64,000 nucleotides of DNA from Desulfovibrio sp. MES5 (GTDB lineage Bacteria > Desulfobacterota > Desulfovibrionia > Desulfovibrionales > Desulfovibrionaceae), in contig NZ_MJUZ01000049.1 of the NCBI RefSeq assembly GCF_002237645.1, forward strand, positions 1-64,000. The letters are read 5' to 3'. The position numbers and the translations under genes were made by a program. Under the pieces are notes generated by a model that made no database searches, had not been told where the DNA came from, and saw nothing but the letters and a program-made list of their open reading frames with translations. Of this stretch, positions 11,963 through 22,132 are shown in pieces (position 1 is the stretch's first letter; every line of letters begins with the position of its first letter).

Positions 11963-12882
11963 TTATGATTTATGCACCGCGGCCAAAACCGTAGCGCAAA
12001 AAATGCCGCCAAGAATGGCCGCAGTGCTTATGCCAAGGCGCAGAGTCAGGGCCTCCCCCATAAACAGCGCGCCTCCAAGAGCTGTAATAAGCGGCACGCT
12101 CAACTGCACCACGGCGGCAGTAGGCACGCTGAGCCTGGGCAAAACGGAATACCACAGCACATAACCAAGGGCCGAGGCAATGCCTCCGGCGACGAGGGCG
12201 CAGAGCACGCCTGCGAAGGGCAGCGTCGGGCCGCCTCCCCAAGCCACGCCACCGGCCCCGGCATGTTCCAGCCAGGCCAGGGGCAGAAAAAGCAGCGCCA
12301 GCGGCAGGCAACGCACAAAATTGCCCGCAGTGGCGGCCACGGGCGCGCTGTTGCGGCGGCCCAGCAGCGTATAGACGGCCCATGACGCGCCGGAAAGAAA
12401 GATGATGGCAGACGGCCATAGGGGGGGCGCGTCCAGACCCGGCAACAGTAGATACACTAGGCCCGCCATGGCCAGGGTTATGCCCAGAGCCTGAGCGCGG
12501 CTGGGGCGCTGTCCGAGGGCCACTCCCGCGCCCACCATGCTTGTCTGAACGGCCACGGCAATAATGAGGGCTCCGGCGGCGGCGGACAGATTGACATACG
12601 CCCAGGAAAAACAGGCCATATAGGAAAAAAGGGCCAGGGCCGCGCTCCAGCTGCCGAACTGCAAGGCCCGCTCGCCGCGCAGCCTGGTGAGCAGCCACAG
12701 CACAGCGGCAGCGGAAACGGATCGCAAAACGGTGTAGCTCACGGCGTCCATGCCCGTCCCAAAAAGGGCCATACGGCACAGCAGCGAATTGGCCGCGAAA
12801 AAAATCATGCAGACCAGCGTGATGCCCGCCGTCAGGGCCATGCCGTTTTGGCGCGCGCCATTGGAACGGCTGCCGGCCGAAG

Positions 12883-12886
<4 letters not shown>
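11963..12886 (-). CDS. EamA-family (DMT) transporter
   Basis: 307 residues with about ten predicted transmembrane helices in two EamA halves, e.g. ALTAGITLVCMIFFAANSLL and VVQLSVPLITALGGALFMGE near the C-terminus. DMT carriers move small metabolites across the inner membrane; the substrate cannot be read from sequence. The start overlaps the stop of the sigma-54 activator by 4 nt (ATGA), so it is the last gene of the glycyl-radical operon. A role in moving the sulfonate or its products is an inference from that position. Confidence 0.85.
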
Positions 12887-14283
<1,397 letters not shown>

Positions 14284-14310
14284 GTTTCAACCCGGTGACA
14301 TGCTATGAAA

Positions 14311-15252
14311 TCAGTGTGAAATCTGCACCCGCTCGCCCAAAATGTCCAGAGCGGTCTTTTGCAGCCTGTCCATACGGGCTTTATCAAGACTCACTTCACC
14401 CATGGGAACCTCTCTGCCAAGAAAGTGGTACTTCTGGGTGCCCAGACGGTGATAGGCCAGCATTTCGTAGCTGACGCGCCCGAAGGGCTTGATGAATTCC
14501 GCAATGGCGCTGATGGCGTCCTCGGTGTCATTGAAGCCGGGAATGACGGGCGTGCGGGCCAGTATGGGCACATCGGAAAATTCCTCGGCCAGAATGCGGA
14601 AATTTTCAAGGATGCGGGCATTGGGCAGGCCTGTATGCGCCTTGTGCACAGCGCTGTCCATATGCTTGATGTCATAAAGAACGTAGTTCAGATAGGGCGC
14701 AGCCTCGCGCACGGTTTCGGCGGGCACCATACCACAGGTCTCAACCGCCGTTTTGATGCGGCGGGTGCGGGCTTCACGCAGCAAAGCCACGGCAAAGGCT
14801 CCCTGCAACAGGGGTTCGCCGCCCGAAAGGGTCAGGCCGCCGCCGGAGCGGGCGTAAAAGGCCATGTCCTGCTCCACAACGCGCAGCACATCGTCAACAG
14901 TACGTTTTTTTCCATATACCAGCAAACCCTGGGCAGGACAAACTGCGGCGCAGGGCATGTCGCAGCCCGCGCAATGGCTGCGATCAATGACCGGCTTGTC
15001 ATCGTCGCCGCAGGTTATGGAGCCGTGGGGACAGGCGGGAATGCAGTGCCCGCATTTGGAAATGTCAATGCAGCGGCCATGATTGCAGGCCAGTTCCGGA
15101 TAGGGCTTTTGCGACTCCGGATTGCTGCACCACTGGCATGAAAGGGAACATCCCTTCAGGAATACAATGGTCCGTATGCCCGGGCCGTCGTGTACGGAAT
15201 ACTTTTGAACGTTGAACACCATGCCTTGCTGCTGGCTGTCATCCAGGCACAT
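14311..15252 (-). CDS. islB: Glycyl radical enzyme activase (IslB-like radical SAM protein)
   Basis: 313 residues. Generates the glycyl radical on the neighbouring enzyme by reductive cleavage of SAM. The radical-SAM cluster motif CSLSCQWC (CxxxCxxC) lies near residue 35. An inserted ferredoxin-like domain carries further clusters (CGHCIPACPHG, CAGCDMPCAAVCPAQG), typical of activases for non-PFL glycyl radical enzymes. GGEPLLQ and VETCGMV are SAM-binding motifs. It lies 137 nt downstream of the lyase gene, which fixes its partner. The symbol follows the partner's assignment. Confidence 0.88.
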   Translation of the reverse strand: MCLDDSQQQGMVFNVQKYSVHDGPGIRTIVFLKGCSLSCQWCSNPESQKPYPELACNHGRCIDISKCGHCIPACPHGSITCGDDDKPVIDRSHCAGCDMPCAAVCPAQGLLVYGKKRTVDDVLRVVEQDMAFYARSGGGLTLSGGEPLLQGAFAVALLREARTRRIKTAVETCGMVPAETVREAAPYLNYVLYDIKHMDSAVHKAHTGLPNARILENFRILAEEFSDVPILARTPVIPGFNDTEDAISAIAEFIKPFGRVSYEMLAYHRLGTQKYHFLGREVPMGEVSLDKARMDRLQKTALDILGERVQISH

Positions 15253-15345
15253 ATTCCCTTCCTTTACAAAATCTTTTGCTCAGTAGCGGTTCAAGGTCTG
15301 CCCGCGCAAAAAAACCTCTGCGCGCGCAGCCCTCAATACAGTAAT

Positions 15346-15372
15346 GCGGGGAAGGGCCACGCCCTTCCCCGC
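15346..15372 (-). other. Perfect 12-bp stem-loop between lyase and activase genes
   Basis: GCGGGGAAGGGC and GCCCTTCCCCGC are separated by CAC. No U-tract follows on the minus-strand transcript. A processing or stabilising hairpin giving more lyase than activase mRNA is plausible, since the lyase is needed in excess (inference). Confidence 0.55.
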
Positions 15373-15389
15373 CATGAGGGTGTCTGTAC

Positions 15390-17885
15390 CTACATCACGT
15401 CGTGTTCGGTACGGGCGATAAGGTCATTTTGCAGATCGGGCGACAGGTCCACAAAGTAGGCGCTGTAACCGGCGATACGCACGATAAGGTTGCGGTATTT
15501 CTGCGGGTCTTTCTGGGCGGCCACAAGGGTTCCCTTGTTGACCACGTTGAACTGCACGTGCCAGAGCTTGAGATCGCAGAAGGTGCGGATGAAGGACACC
15601 AGCTTTTCCGTGCCCTGCTCGCCTTCCACGCACTTGGGCGTGAACTTGATGTTCAGCATACGGGCGGCGCGGTCGCGCAGGCCCATATTTTTGGTGGTGT
15701 AGTTGGAAAGCAGCACCGCCGTGGGGCCGTTGACGTCTGCGCCGTGCGAGGCCGAGGAACCGTCGGACAGGGGGAAGCTGTCGGTGCGGCCGTTGGGCGT
15801 GGCGGAAACCACCTTGCCAAAGGGCACATGCGAGGTGAAGGGCACGTAGCGCACGTCGTTGTGGATGCCCAGATCCTTCATGGAGTACTTGTTGCCGTAT
15901 TCCACGGAAATCTTGTCGATTTCGCGGCCAATGGCATCGGCGTATTCGTCATTGTTGCCATAGCAGGGGGCAGAGCGCAGCAGGGCGCGCACGTCGTCAT
16001 AGCCTTCGAAGTTAGCGTCAATGGCTTCAATGAGCTTGCCCATGGTCAGCTTCTTTTCTTCAAAGACCAGCTTTTTCACGGCAGCCAGGGAGTCCACCAC
16101 GGTGCCCAGGCCCATGTACTCAAAGTAGCCCAGGTTGATGCCTTCGGGGATCTGCTCCTGATGCAGGTCGATGCAGTGCTTCATGCACAGGTCGTGCATG
16201 GCCGAGCCCATGGGCTGGGCAAAGTGCTGCGCGCGCAGCTTGTTGATGATGTACTGCTGGGTGAAAGCCGTCTTGAGGAAGAGCATGTGCTGTTCCACAT
16301 AGGCGTTCCAGAATTCGTCCCAGGTTTTGAAGTTGCGCGGATCGCCCGTTTCAACGCCCAGCTTCTGGTCGCCGTACTTCTTCATGCGGCCATTGCGCAG
16401 CACCATTTCCACAGCGGCGGCAAAGTTGATGTACGCGCCGCCGGAGGTGTAGGTATCGCGGTTGGGCATGCGGGCCTCTGTGCAGCCGGAAACGGCGTAG
16501 TCCAGTGCCTCTTCAAAGGTCGCGCCCTTGGAAACGTACAGGGGCACGATTTCTTCGTCATTGATAAGCTTGGGGAAGCCGGAACCGTACTTGATGGTTT
16601 CAGCCACGTCCCAAAGATAACGCTCCGGCGCGCGGGAATGGATACGGGCCGCAAGGTCCGGGTAATGCAGCGGGAATTCACGCTTGGACTTGAGTATCAG
16701 GTAGGTGAGGTCATTGCTGGCGTCGCGGCCGTCCGGGGTCTGTCCGCCGACGGTCACGGCTTCCCAGTGGGCGTAACCTTCGTTGAAAGCGCCGCCGGTG
16801 GGCGAGATGTACATGTCGATGAACTCGGCCATGCCCACCCACATGCACTCCAGCAGTTCCATAGCCTGGGCTTCGGTGATCTTGCCCGCAGCGCGGTCCT
16901 GCTTGTAGTAGGGGTAGAAATACTGGTCCATACGGCCATTGGAAATGGTGGTGCCGGTCTTTTGCTCGATGCGCGAAAACATCTGGGTGAACCACTGGCT
17001 CTGGCAGGCTTCCCAGAAATCACGGGCGGGTTCGCCGGGCACGCGCTCGGCATTTTCAGCCATGCGCAGCAGTTCGGCCTTGCGCGTGGGATCGGATTCT
17101 TTTTCAGCCATTTCACGCGCCAACACAGCGTGACGCTTGGCCCACAGCACAATGGCGTCGCTCACGATGACCACGGCTTCAAGGAAGGGGCGCTTTTCGC
17201 GGTCGTCCTTGGCGCTCATAGGATCAAGGGCGGCCAGCTTTTCTTCGGCTTCTTTCTTGATGCTGTTGAAGCCGCGCTTGAGGATCTTTTCAAAGTCGTG
17301 CACCCACTGGATGGACGAACGGAACGAAGAGGTCTCATTGACGATGAAGCGCGAGATGAGCCCTTCAGGATCGTCATAGGTAAGCTTGTGCACTTCGGCG
17401 GGCAGGGCCGCGTTCAGGGCTTCATGGTAGGTCTTGCCTTTCCAGTAGGGAGCGATTTCTTCCACAACGCGCTTGGCGTCTTCGGGCGTAATGGTAGCCG
17501 GCGAGGTTTGACGCGTGGGCAGATCGCGCACGGCTATATCCAAGAAGTCGCCATCCAGTTCAGGATAGAGGATGCCGTAGCGGCCGTCGCACCCGGCGCG
17601 TCCCAGCAGCAGCTGCCCTTCCTGCACATAGACGGTGATGTTCTGGGCAATGTGCATGAGAGCCTTGGCCCAGCGCAATACCAGAGGCTGCCCTTCGGTC
17701 TGCTCCATAGACTGGGTGAAATACAGGGCGCGCTCGATATCAATACGGGGCTTCTGCCCTTCAAACCGCTCAAGCAGATTGAAAACGCGGGGGTGGGTTT
17801 TGCGGAATCTGTCTTCCTTGCCCTCAATCTTGTCAAACAGACGCTGCTCCTGAGGGGACCGGCATTCGCAAGTGGTCATGCTCAT
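15390..17885 (-). CDS. islA: Glycyl radical enzyme, isethionate sulfite-lyase type (IslA)
   Basis: 831 residues from the ATG preceded by AGGAG at 8 nt; an upstream in-frame extension has no ribosome site. Isethionate sulfite-lyase splits 2-hydroxyethanesulfonate into acetaldehyde and sulfite, an electron acceptor for sulfate reducers. The catalytic Cys-Glu motif [11 protein letters not shown] puts Cys at 468 and Glu at 470. FRSSIQW gives Arg189 and Gln193, and Trp is at 374. The glycyl radical loop is RIAGYSAYF (Gly806). As I recall, these positions coincide with the sulfonate-binding residues described for IslA, shifted by one near the C-terminus. The related dihydroxypropanesulfonate lyase HpsG is the main alternative. 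Confidence 0.85.
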   Translation of the reverse strand: MSMTTCECRSPQEQRLFDKIEGKEDRFRKTHPRVFNLLERFEGQKPRIDIERALYFTQSMEQTEGQPLVLRWAKALMHIAQNITVYVQEGQLLLGRAGCDGRYGILYPELDGDFLDIAVRDLPTRQTSPATITPEDAKRVVEEIAPYWKGKTYHEALNAALPAEVHKLTYDDPEGLISRFIVNETSSFRSSIQWVHDFEKILKRGFNSIKKEAEEKLAALDPMSAKDDREKRPFLEAVVIVSDAIVLWAKRHAVLAREMAEKESDPTRKAELLRMAENAERVPGEPARDFWEACQSQWFTQMFSRIEQKTGTTISNGRMDQYFYPYYKQDRAAGKITEAQAMELLECMWVGMAEFIDMYISPTGGAFNEGYAHWEAVTVGGQTPDGRDASNDLTYLILKSKREFPLHYPDLAARIHSRAPERYLWDVAETIKYGSGFPKLINDEEIVPLYVSKGATFEEALDYAVSGCTEARMPNRDTYTSGGAYINFAAAVEMVLRNGRMKKYGDQKLGVETGDPRNFKTWDEFWNAYVEQHMLFLKTAFTQQYIINKLRAQHFAQPMGSAMHDLCMKHCIDLHQEQIPEGINLGYFEYMGLGTVVDSLAAVKKLVFEEKKLTMGKLIEAIDANFEGYDDVRALLRSAPCYGNNDEYADAIGREIDKISVEYGNKYSMKDLGIHNDVRYVPFTSHVPFGKVVSATPNGRTDSFPLSDGSSASHGADVNGPTAVLLSNYTTKNMGLRDRAARMLNIKFTPKCVEGEQGTEKLVSFIRTFCDLKLWHVQFNVVNKGTLVAAQKDPQKYRNLIVRIAGYSAYFVDLSPDLQNDLIARTEHDVM

Positions 17886-17993
17886 CACGCTACTCCTGAA
17901 ATAGTATGAATATAAAGCGCGCGGGCTTGCGCATATGCCGCCGCGCGGAGAATGCCTTGTGTTTTTGGCAATCCTCGTTGGTTGCCCCCTGTT

Positions 17994-18009
17994 TGCATGG
18001 GACATGCCA
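17994..18009 (-). promoter_or_regulatory. Sigma-54 (-24/-12) promoter of the lyase operon
   Basis: On the minus strand the sequence reads TGGCATGTCCCATGCA, with GG and GC separated by exactly 10 nt as sigma-54 promoters require. The predicted start, about 12 nt downstream, leaves a leader of about 100 nt before the lyase ATG. The operon encodes a GAFTGA activator, which supports the call. Confidence 0.8.
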
Positions 18010-18096
18010 TAATTTATAACATACTGATATAAAATGCTTTTTTTAAATTTTCTCTCTTTTGCCTCCTCAGCTCCTGCGCCAGCTTTCACAATAGCC

Positions 18097-18106
18097 GCAA
18101 ATTTGC
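18097..18106. promoter_or_regulatory. Palindromic site GCAAATTTGC, copy 1
   Basis: Perfect 10-bp palindrome about 115-125 nt upstream of the predicted minus-strand start, a normal distance for an enhancer of a sigma-54 activator. The AT-rich stretch 18010-18060 lies between it and the promoter and could bend. Confidence 0.7.
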
Positions 18107-18150
18107 ACCACTCAGTAAGATTTTCTGATAAAAGGGGCTGATTATGCGAC

Positions 18151-18160
18151 GCAAATTTGC
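18151..18160. promoter_or_regulatory. Palindromic site GCAAATTTGC, copy 2
   Basis: Same 10-bp palindrome, 54 bp from copy 1. It lies between the two divergent sigma-54 promoters and could serve either. Confidence 0.7.
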
Positions 18161-18272
18161 ATCATCCACAAAATTCCGCTCTTTCTGACGGGGCTCAAGC
18201 TACTGTCCGACAAGCATGATTCTCTTTTCACAAGCTATTATTATCGGCCCCAGACAATGATTACTGCTAGTT

Positions 18273-18282
18273 GCAAATTTGC
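18273..18282. promoter_or_regulatory. Palindromic site GCAAATTTGC, copy 3
   Basis: Same palindrome, about 130-140 nt upstream of the predicted plus-strand start. A strongly AT-rich segment (18296-18365) separates it from the promoter, as expected for a bendable or IHF-bound spacer. Confidence 0.7.
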
Positions 18283-18386
18283 GACCAGCTTTTTCTCAAA
18301 ACCACATTTCAGACAAGTTTTTAATGTAATATATAGATAACATTTGATTTTTATTTTTAAAATCTGCACAACTCCTCAATCTGCTC

Positions 18387-18402
18387 TGGCACGCATCATG
18401 CA
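18387..18402 (+). promoter_or_regulatory. Sigma-54 (-24/-12) promoter of the amidohydrolase/symporter operon
   Basis: TGGCACGCATCATGCA has a consensus -24 TGGCAC and the -12 GC at the required 10-nt spacing from GG. The predicted start is near 18413, leaving about 70 nt before the first start codon at 18482. Confidence 0.82.
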
Positions 18403-18481
18403 AAACGAAAAAAATCACAAAGCATGACAGGTTCGTGTATGCTGTCCCACTTTTCGTAACCGTTCAGGCAGAGAGGAGAAG

Positions 18482-18610
18482 ATGAGAAAAACATCACATT
18501 CCACACCTGCGGCAGGTGCCTCAGGCATGCCCGCGAGGCAGGCCGGAGCTCGTGGACGCGTCAGCCGGAAAGCACGCCCTTCAACACTTCAGACAGTTCA
18601 GGAGATCTGA
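18482..18610 (+). CDS. Small ORF, 42 aa, upstream of the amidohydrolase gene
   Basis: The ATG follows a strong ribosome site (GAGAGGAGAAG). The peptide is basic (MRKTSHSTPAAG..., many Arg/Lys) and has no recognisable domain or membrane segment. Its stop lies 2 nt before the next ATG, whose own GGAG site is inside this ORF, so translation is probably coupled. It may be a coupling leader rather than a functional protein. Confidence 0.5.
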   Translation: MRKTSHSTPAAGASGMPARQAGARGRVSRKARPSTLQTVQEI

Positions 18611-18612
18611 GC

Positions 18613-19446
18613 ATGAAGGTCATCGACTTTCGCTTCCGTCCCAACACTCCGGAAATCATCAACGGCATCAAAAACAGCGCCATGTTCAAGGCCGCCTGCA
18701 AGGCCATAGGCTTTGACAGGCGCAAGCCACAACCCCTGGAAGACATTGTGGCCGACCTTGACCGGCTCAATGTCGAGCTGGGCGTCATCACTGGCCGCGA
18801 CTGTGAAACAACTTACGGTTTTCCGGCCAACAACCAGAGCGTTTTGGAATTCTGCCGGGCCTACCCCGAAAAATTTGTGGGATTCTGGGGCATTGACCCT
18901 CACAAAAAAATGGCCGCTCTGCGCGAGATCGCACACGTCACTTCTGAATACGGCATGAAGGGCATAGCCATTGACCCTTATCTTGCCCACATTCCCGCTT
19001 CCGAGGCCCGTTTTTACCCCATTTACGCCAAGTGTTGCGAACTCGGGCTGCCGGTGTTCATCACCATGGCCCCACCCCCGCAGGTTCCCGGAGCAATTCT
19101 GGAGTATGCGGATCCGCGCGACGTTGATAAGGTGGCCCGCGACTTCCCCGAACTCACGCTCATCATGAGCCACGGCGGTTACCCCTTTGTGAATGAAGCC
19201 GTTTACACCTGCCTGCGCAATGCCAACGTGTATATGGACATTTCTGAATACGAACGCGCCCCCATGGTGGACGTATACGTACAGGCCATGAACGAGCTCA
19301 TTACCGACAAGGTGCTTTTTGCCAGCGCCCACCCCTTTGTGGAGCTGGCAGACGCTCTGGACGCATATGAAGCTTTTGAACTGACTGATGAGGCCCGCCG
19401 CAAGGTCATGTATGAAAACGCCCGCCGCGTGCTGGGCCTGGCATAA
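18613..19446 (+). CDS. Amidohydrolase-2 fold protein lacking canonical metal ligands
   Basis: 277 residues resembling the PF04909 amidohydrolase/decarboxylase TIM-barrel family: FVGFWGIDPH, GMKGIAIDPYL, GLPVFITMAPPP, LIMSHGGYPFVNEA and a C-terminal NARRVLGL. The N-terminal HxH metal motif is replaced by RxR (IDFRFRPN). The late Asp of the usual F(G/A)SD(Y/W)P motif is Ala (FASAHP). The strand-6 His (MSHGG) remains. It may therefore be metal-free, a binding protein or an altered enzyme. First full-length gene of a sigma-54 operon with an MHS symporter, divergent from the sulfonate lyase. Substrate unknown. Confidence 0.8.
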   Translation: MKVIDFRFRPNTPEIINGIKNSAMFKAACKAIGFDRRKPQPLEDIVADLDRLNVELGVITGRDCETTYGFPANNQSVLEFCRAYPEKFVGFWGIDPHKKMAALREIAHVTSEYGMKGIAIDPYLAHIPASEARFYPIYAKCCELGLPVFITMAPPPQVPGAILEYADPRDVDKVARDFPELTLIMSHGGYPFVNEAVYTCLRNANVYMDISEYERAPMVDVYVQAMNELITDKVLFASAHPFVELADALDAYEAFELTDEARRKVMYENARRVLGLA

Positions 19447-19456
19447 GGAGAATGAA

Positions 19457-20824
19457 ATGAGCGTTGCCGCTACCGACGTACAAGCACAAAAAAACCTGCG
19501 CCGCGTGGTTATATCCTCCCTTATGGGCGCTGTTATCGAATGGTACGACTTCTTCCTCTACGGCGTCGTGGCCGGACTTGTGTTCAACAAGCTCTATTTT
19601 CCCTCATTTTCGCCGGGCGTGGGCACCATTCTGGCTTTTGCCACCTTTGCCGTGGGCTTTGTGGCCAGACCGCTGGGCGGCTTCATTTTCGGCCATTTTG
19701 GCGACAAGATAGGCCGCAAGAAAATGCTCATCCTCACGCTTGAGATTATGGGCGTGGCCACTGTGCTCATCGGCTGCATCCCCTCCTATGACAGCATAGG
19801 CATCTGGGCGCCCATTCTGCTGGTCATCTGCCGCCTTGCCCAGGGCATCGGCCTTGGCGGCGAATGGGGCGGCGCTGTGCTTATGGCGTATGAGTCCGCA
19901 CCGGCGCACAAGCGCGCCTTTTACGGCAGCCTGCCCCAGATCGGCCTTTCACTGGGCCTCATGCTGGCTTCAGGCGTCATTGGCCTGCTCTCCTTCCTGC
20001 TGCCCGAAGAAGCCTTCATTTCCTGGGGCTGGCGCATAGCCTTTGTTCTGAGCGCCGTCCTGGTGCTGGTGGGCGCGTATATCCGCACCTCAGTTCAGGA
20101 AACCCAGGACTTCTCCTCCGCCAAAAAGGAAGTGGCAAAAATCCGCTACCCCATGCTTGAAGCCTTCAAGCGCTATCCCAAAACCCTTACGGCCTGCGTG
20201 GGCGCACGCTTTGTGGAAGGCATCGCCTTCAACGTCTTTGGCGTGTTTTCACTAACCTATCTTACGCAGACCTGCGGCGTCAGCCGCACCGTGGCCCTGA
20301 TGGCCGTGGTGGTGGCATCTGGCGTCATGGCCTGCTTTATTCCCATGTGGGGGTCCATGGCTGACCGCATCGGCAAGGCCCGTATTTTCGGAACCGCCGC
20401 CATACTGCTCGGCGTGACCGCCTACCCCGTCTTCTGGGTATTGCACAACTATGCGACCACCAACCTCTTCTTTGTCTACATGGCCATTATCGTGCCCTTC
20501 GGCATCATCTACGCCGCCGCGTACGCCAGCATGGCCAGCCTGTTCTCCGAAAGCTTCGATCCCACGGTGCGCTACTCAAGCATCTCATTCGTGTACCAGT
20601 TCTCGGGCATCTTCGCTTCGGGCCTGACGCCGATGATCGCCACCATGCTGGTGCAGGCCAACGACTCGCAGCCCTGGTATCTCTGCGGCTACCTGCTTGT
20701 GGCTGGCATCATCAGCTCTCTGGCGACCGTCTGGATCAGCAACCTGAAGTCAGCCAAGGCCGAGCCCCGCGCGCTGCCCACTGACGACGCTGTTGTCGTC
20801 GCTGCCAATGTTGTGCCGGAATAA
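19457..20824 (+). CDS. MHS-family MFS symporter (metabolite:H+ symporter)
   Basis: 455 residues, about twelve transmembrane helices. The N-terminus GAVIEWYDFFLYG is the signature of the MHS group (proline/betaine, shikimate, alpha-ketoglutarate permeases). The MFS loop motifs GHFGDKIGRKKML and the RLAQGIGLGGEWGGA segment follow. MHS members usually import organic anions or zwitterions with protons. It starts 10 nt after the amidohydrolase stop with AAGGAG before the ATG. It probably imports the substrate of the divergent lyase or of the amidohydrolase-like protein; known isethionate clusters often have a TRAP carrier instead. Substrate is inference. Confidence 0.9.
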   Translation: MSVAATDVQAQKNLRRVVISSLMGAVIEWYDFFLYGVVAGLVFNKLYFPSFSPGVGTILAFATFAVGFVARPLGGFIFGHFGDKIGRKKMLILTLEIMGVATVLIGCIPSYDSIGIWAPILLVICRLAQGIGLGGEWGGAVLMAYESAPAHKRAFYGSLPQIGLSLGLMLASGVIGLLSFLLPEEAFISWGWRIAFVLSAVLVLVGAYIRTSVQETQDFSSAKKEVAKIRYPMLEAFKRYPKTLTACVGARFVEGIAFNVFGVFSLTYLTQTCGVSRTVALMAVVVASGVMACFIPMWGSMADRIGKARIFGTAAILLGVTAYPVFWVLHNYATTNLFFVYMAIIVPFGIIYAAAYASMASLFSESFDPTVRYSSISFVYQFSGIFASGLTPMIATMLVQANDSQPWYLCGYLLVAGIISSLATVWISNLKSAKAEPRALPTDDAVVVAANVVPE

Positions 20825-20850
20825 TGCGTACCTGCTGATTCTCCTCCAAA

Positions 20851-20981
20851 AGGGCGGGAGATGTTGCCGCATCCCCGCCCTGCAGATACCGGTCAGACCA
20901 AGCCAACCGGTGTAACTGCCGCTTCCATCCCATGCGATCCCCGCATCCGGCCTGTCCACTACTACAGGGCCGGATGCGGGG
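20851..20981 (+). other. Two inverted repeats after the symporter gene
   Basis: AGGGCGGG/CCCGCCCT (20851-20881), then a perfect 14-bp stem CCCCGCATCCGGCC/GGCCGGATGCGGGG with a 15-nt loop (20939-20981). Neither is followed by a T-run, so they may block 3' exonucleases or act with the R1 element downstream. Confidence 0.5.
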
Positions 20982-21043
20982 TTCATGCGTGAAAGGCTTT
21001 GAACGGGCGATCTTCTCAAGAAAATGTTACTTTGAAATACGTT

Positions 21044-21112
21044 GCGGGGGAGGGACCCTTTTGCAAAAGGATCCCTCCCCCACGCCCCCACCCCCTAAAA
21101 CTCTTATTCTTT
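21044..21112. repeat. GC-rich palindromic terminator-like repeat R1, copy B
   Basis: Core GGGGGAGGGACCCTTTTG / CAAAAGGATCCCTCCCCC followed by the G/C-run arm ending CCCCCTAAAACTC. It is inverted relative to copies A and C and lies between convergent transcription units. Confidence 0.7.
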
Positions 21113-21276
21113 TTGAGTACAGTTCAAAGTGCGTTTCGATCCGAGGGCGGGAGTTCCAGAGGCAGCGTCTTGCAGACATCGCACCATGGCAAAGGGTATC
21201 TGCACCTTGAAGCGTGGCGGCGGTACCTGCCACAGCGCCCCGTTCGCGTTTGCCCCGCAGGCTGCTGTGCTGCCAT

Positions 21277-21312
21277 AAAAAAGTGCGGCCCGGATGCATG
21301 CATCCGGGCCGC
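21277..21312 (-). terminator. Rho-independent terminator of the zinc-ribbon/hpt unit
   Basis: A perfect 28-nt palindrome (21285-21312; arm GCGGCCCGGATGCA) is followed on the minus strand by AC and six T residues. It lies about 60 nt beyond the stop at 21372. Confidence 0.85.
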
Positions 21313-21371
21313 GCAAAGAATGCGGTCCACAAGCCGCCAGCAGCTTTCAGGCTGCCGGGTTCGTCAGACGC

Positions 21372-22085
21372 CTACTTGGCTTTCGCCGCGTCCTTATCCT
21401 GGGCAGGCACATCCTTGACGTCAACAATCCGCACGCCAAACTCGGCGATGCCCTCGGGCGGCGCATAAAACAGCACCATAAAGGGAACCTCGCCGCCACG
21501 CGGCACATTGGTATTGTTGGTCAGAATCTCCACCTTGTTATTGAGGAAGGATTCCATTTCCTTTTCGCTCAATACCTGCAACTGAAAAAGTGAAAGCTGC
21601 ACGCCGCCAAGCTGCTTCTTGGTGGCCAGCGCTTTTTTATCTTTGTCGTAAATGGCTGCCTCAACAGTCACCAGTTCCTTGGGATCAGGAAATTCGTTAA
21701 CGACCTTGCCTTCAATGACAAAGACCTTGCCGACTTTTTCATTGTCCACATAGTACTGGCGCACATTGCGCATGGTGAGCAATTCCACCTTTTTGGCCAG
21801 CTCCTGCTCTGTGGGCGGGCTCGCGGGGGTGGCTGCAAAATACTTGAAATACCCATAGCCGCCGCCAGCGCAGACAAGAACCAGCAGCAGCGCTCCAAGT
21901 ATTTTTCCAAGCCGACCCCGGCCCTTGACCGGCATGTCCGGCAACGGGCCTTGAGTTGCAAGCTGTTCTGCCGGGTCAAAAGCAAAAACAGTTTTGCACA
22001 CCGTGCAGCGCAGCTTCGTACCTGCCTTGGCAAACTGCTCCGGCAGGTTAAAGCGGCTTGAGCAATTGGGACATCTTACTTCCAT
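21372..22085 (-). CDS. Zinc-ribbon membrane protein with DUF3426-like domain
   Basis: 237 residues. The N-terminal MJ0042-type zinc ribbon (CPNCSSRFNLPEQFAKAGTK...CTVC) is followed by a Pro/Gly linker, one transmembrane helix (ILGALLLVLVCAGGGYGYF, about residues 62-80) and a C-terminal domain, periplasmic if the N-terminus is cytoplasmic, resembling DUF3426 (LTMRNVRQYYVDNEKVGKVFVIEG...). Function is unknown in the family. It lies 47 nt after hpt on the same strand and ends at a strong terminator. Confidence 0.82.
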   Translation of the reverse strand: MEVRCPNCSSRFNLPEQFAKAGTKLRCTVCKTVFAFDPAEQLATQGPLPDMPVKGRGRLGKILGALLLVLVCAGGGYGYFKYFAATPASPPTEQELAKKVELLTMRNVRQYYVDNEKVGKVFVIEGKVVNEFPDPKELVTVEAAIYDKDKKALATKKQLGGVQLSLFQLQVLSEKEMESFLNNKVEILTNNTNVPRGGEVPFMVLFYAPPEGIAEFGVRIVDVKDVPAQDKDAAKAK

Positions 22086-22132
22086 GCCGTTACTCCCAAA
22101 AACCGTATCCGGCAGCCATAACCAGCAGGATT

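Noticed and set aside
15390-17885. Pyruvate formate-lyase or choline trimethylamine-lyase
   Set aside because: PFL has two adjacent cysteines and CutC a GCVE motif with different pocket residues. This protein has a single Cys in GCTE and the Arg189/Gln193 pair of the sulfonate lyases.
15402-17909. Plus-strand open frame (835 codons) opposite the glycyl radical enzyme gene
   Set aside because: Shadow of a high-GC gene; no ribosome site and no protein family features, while the minus strand carries the complete catalytic motifs.
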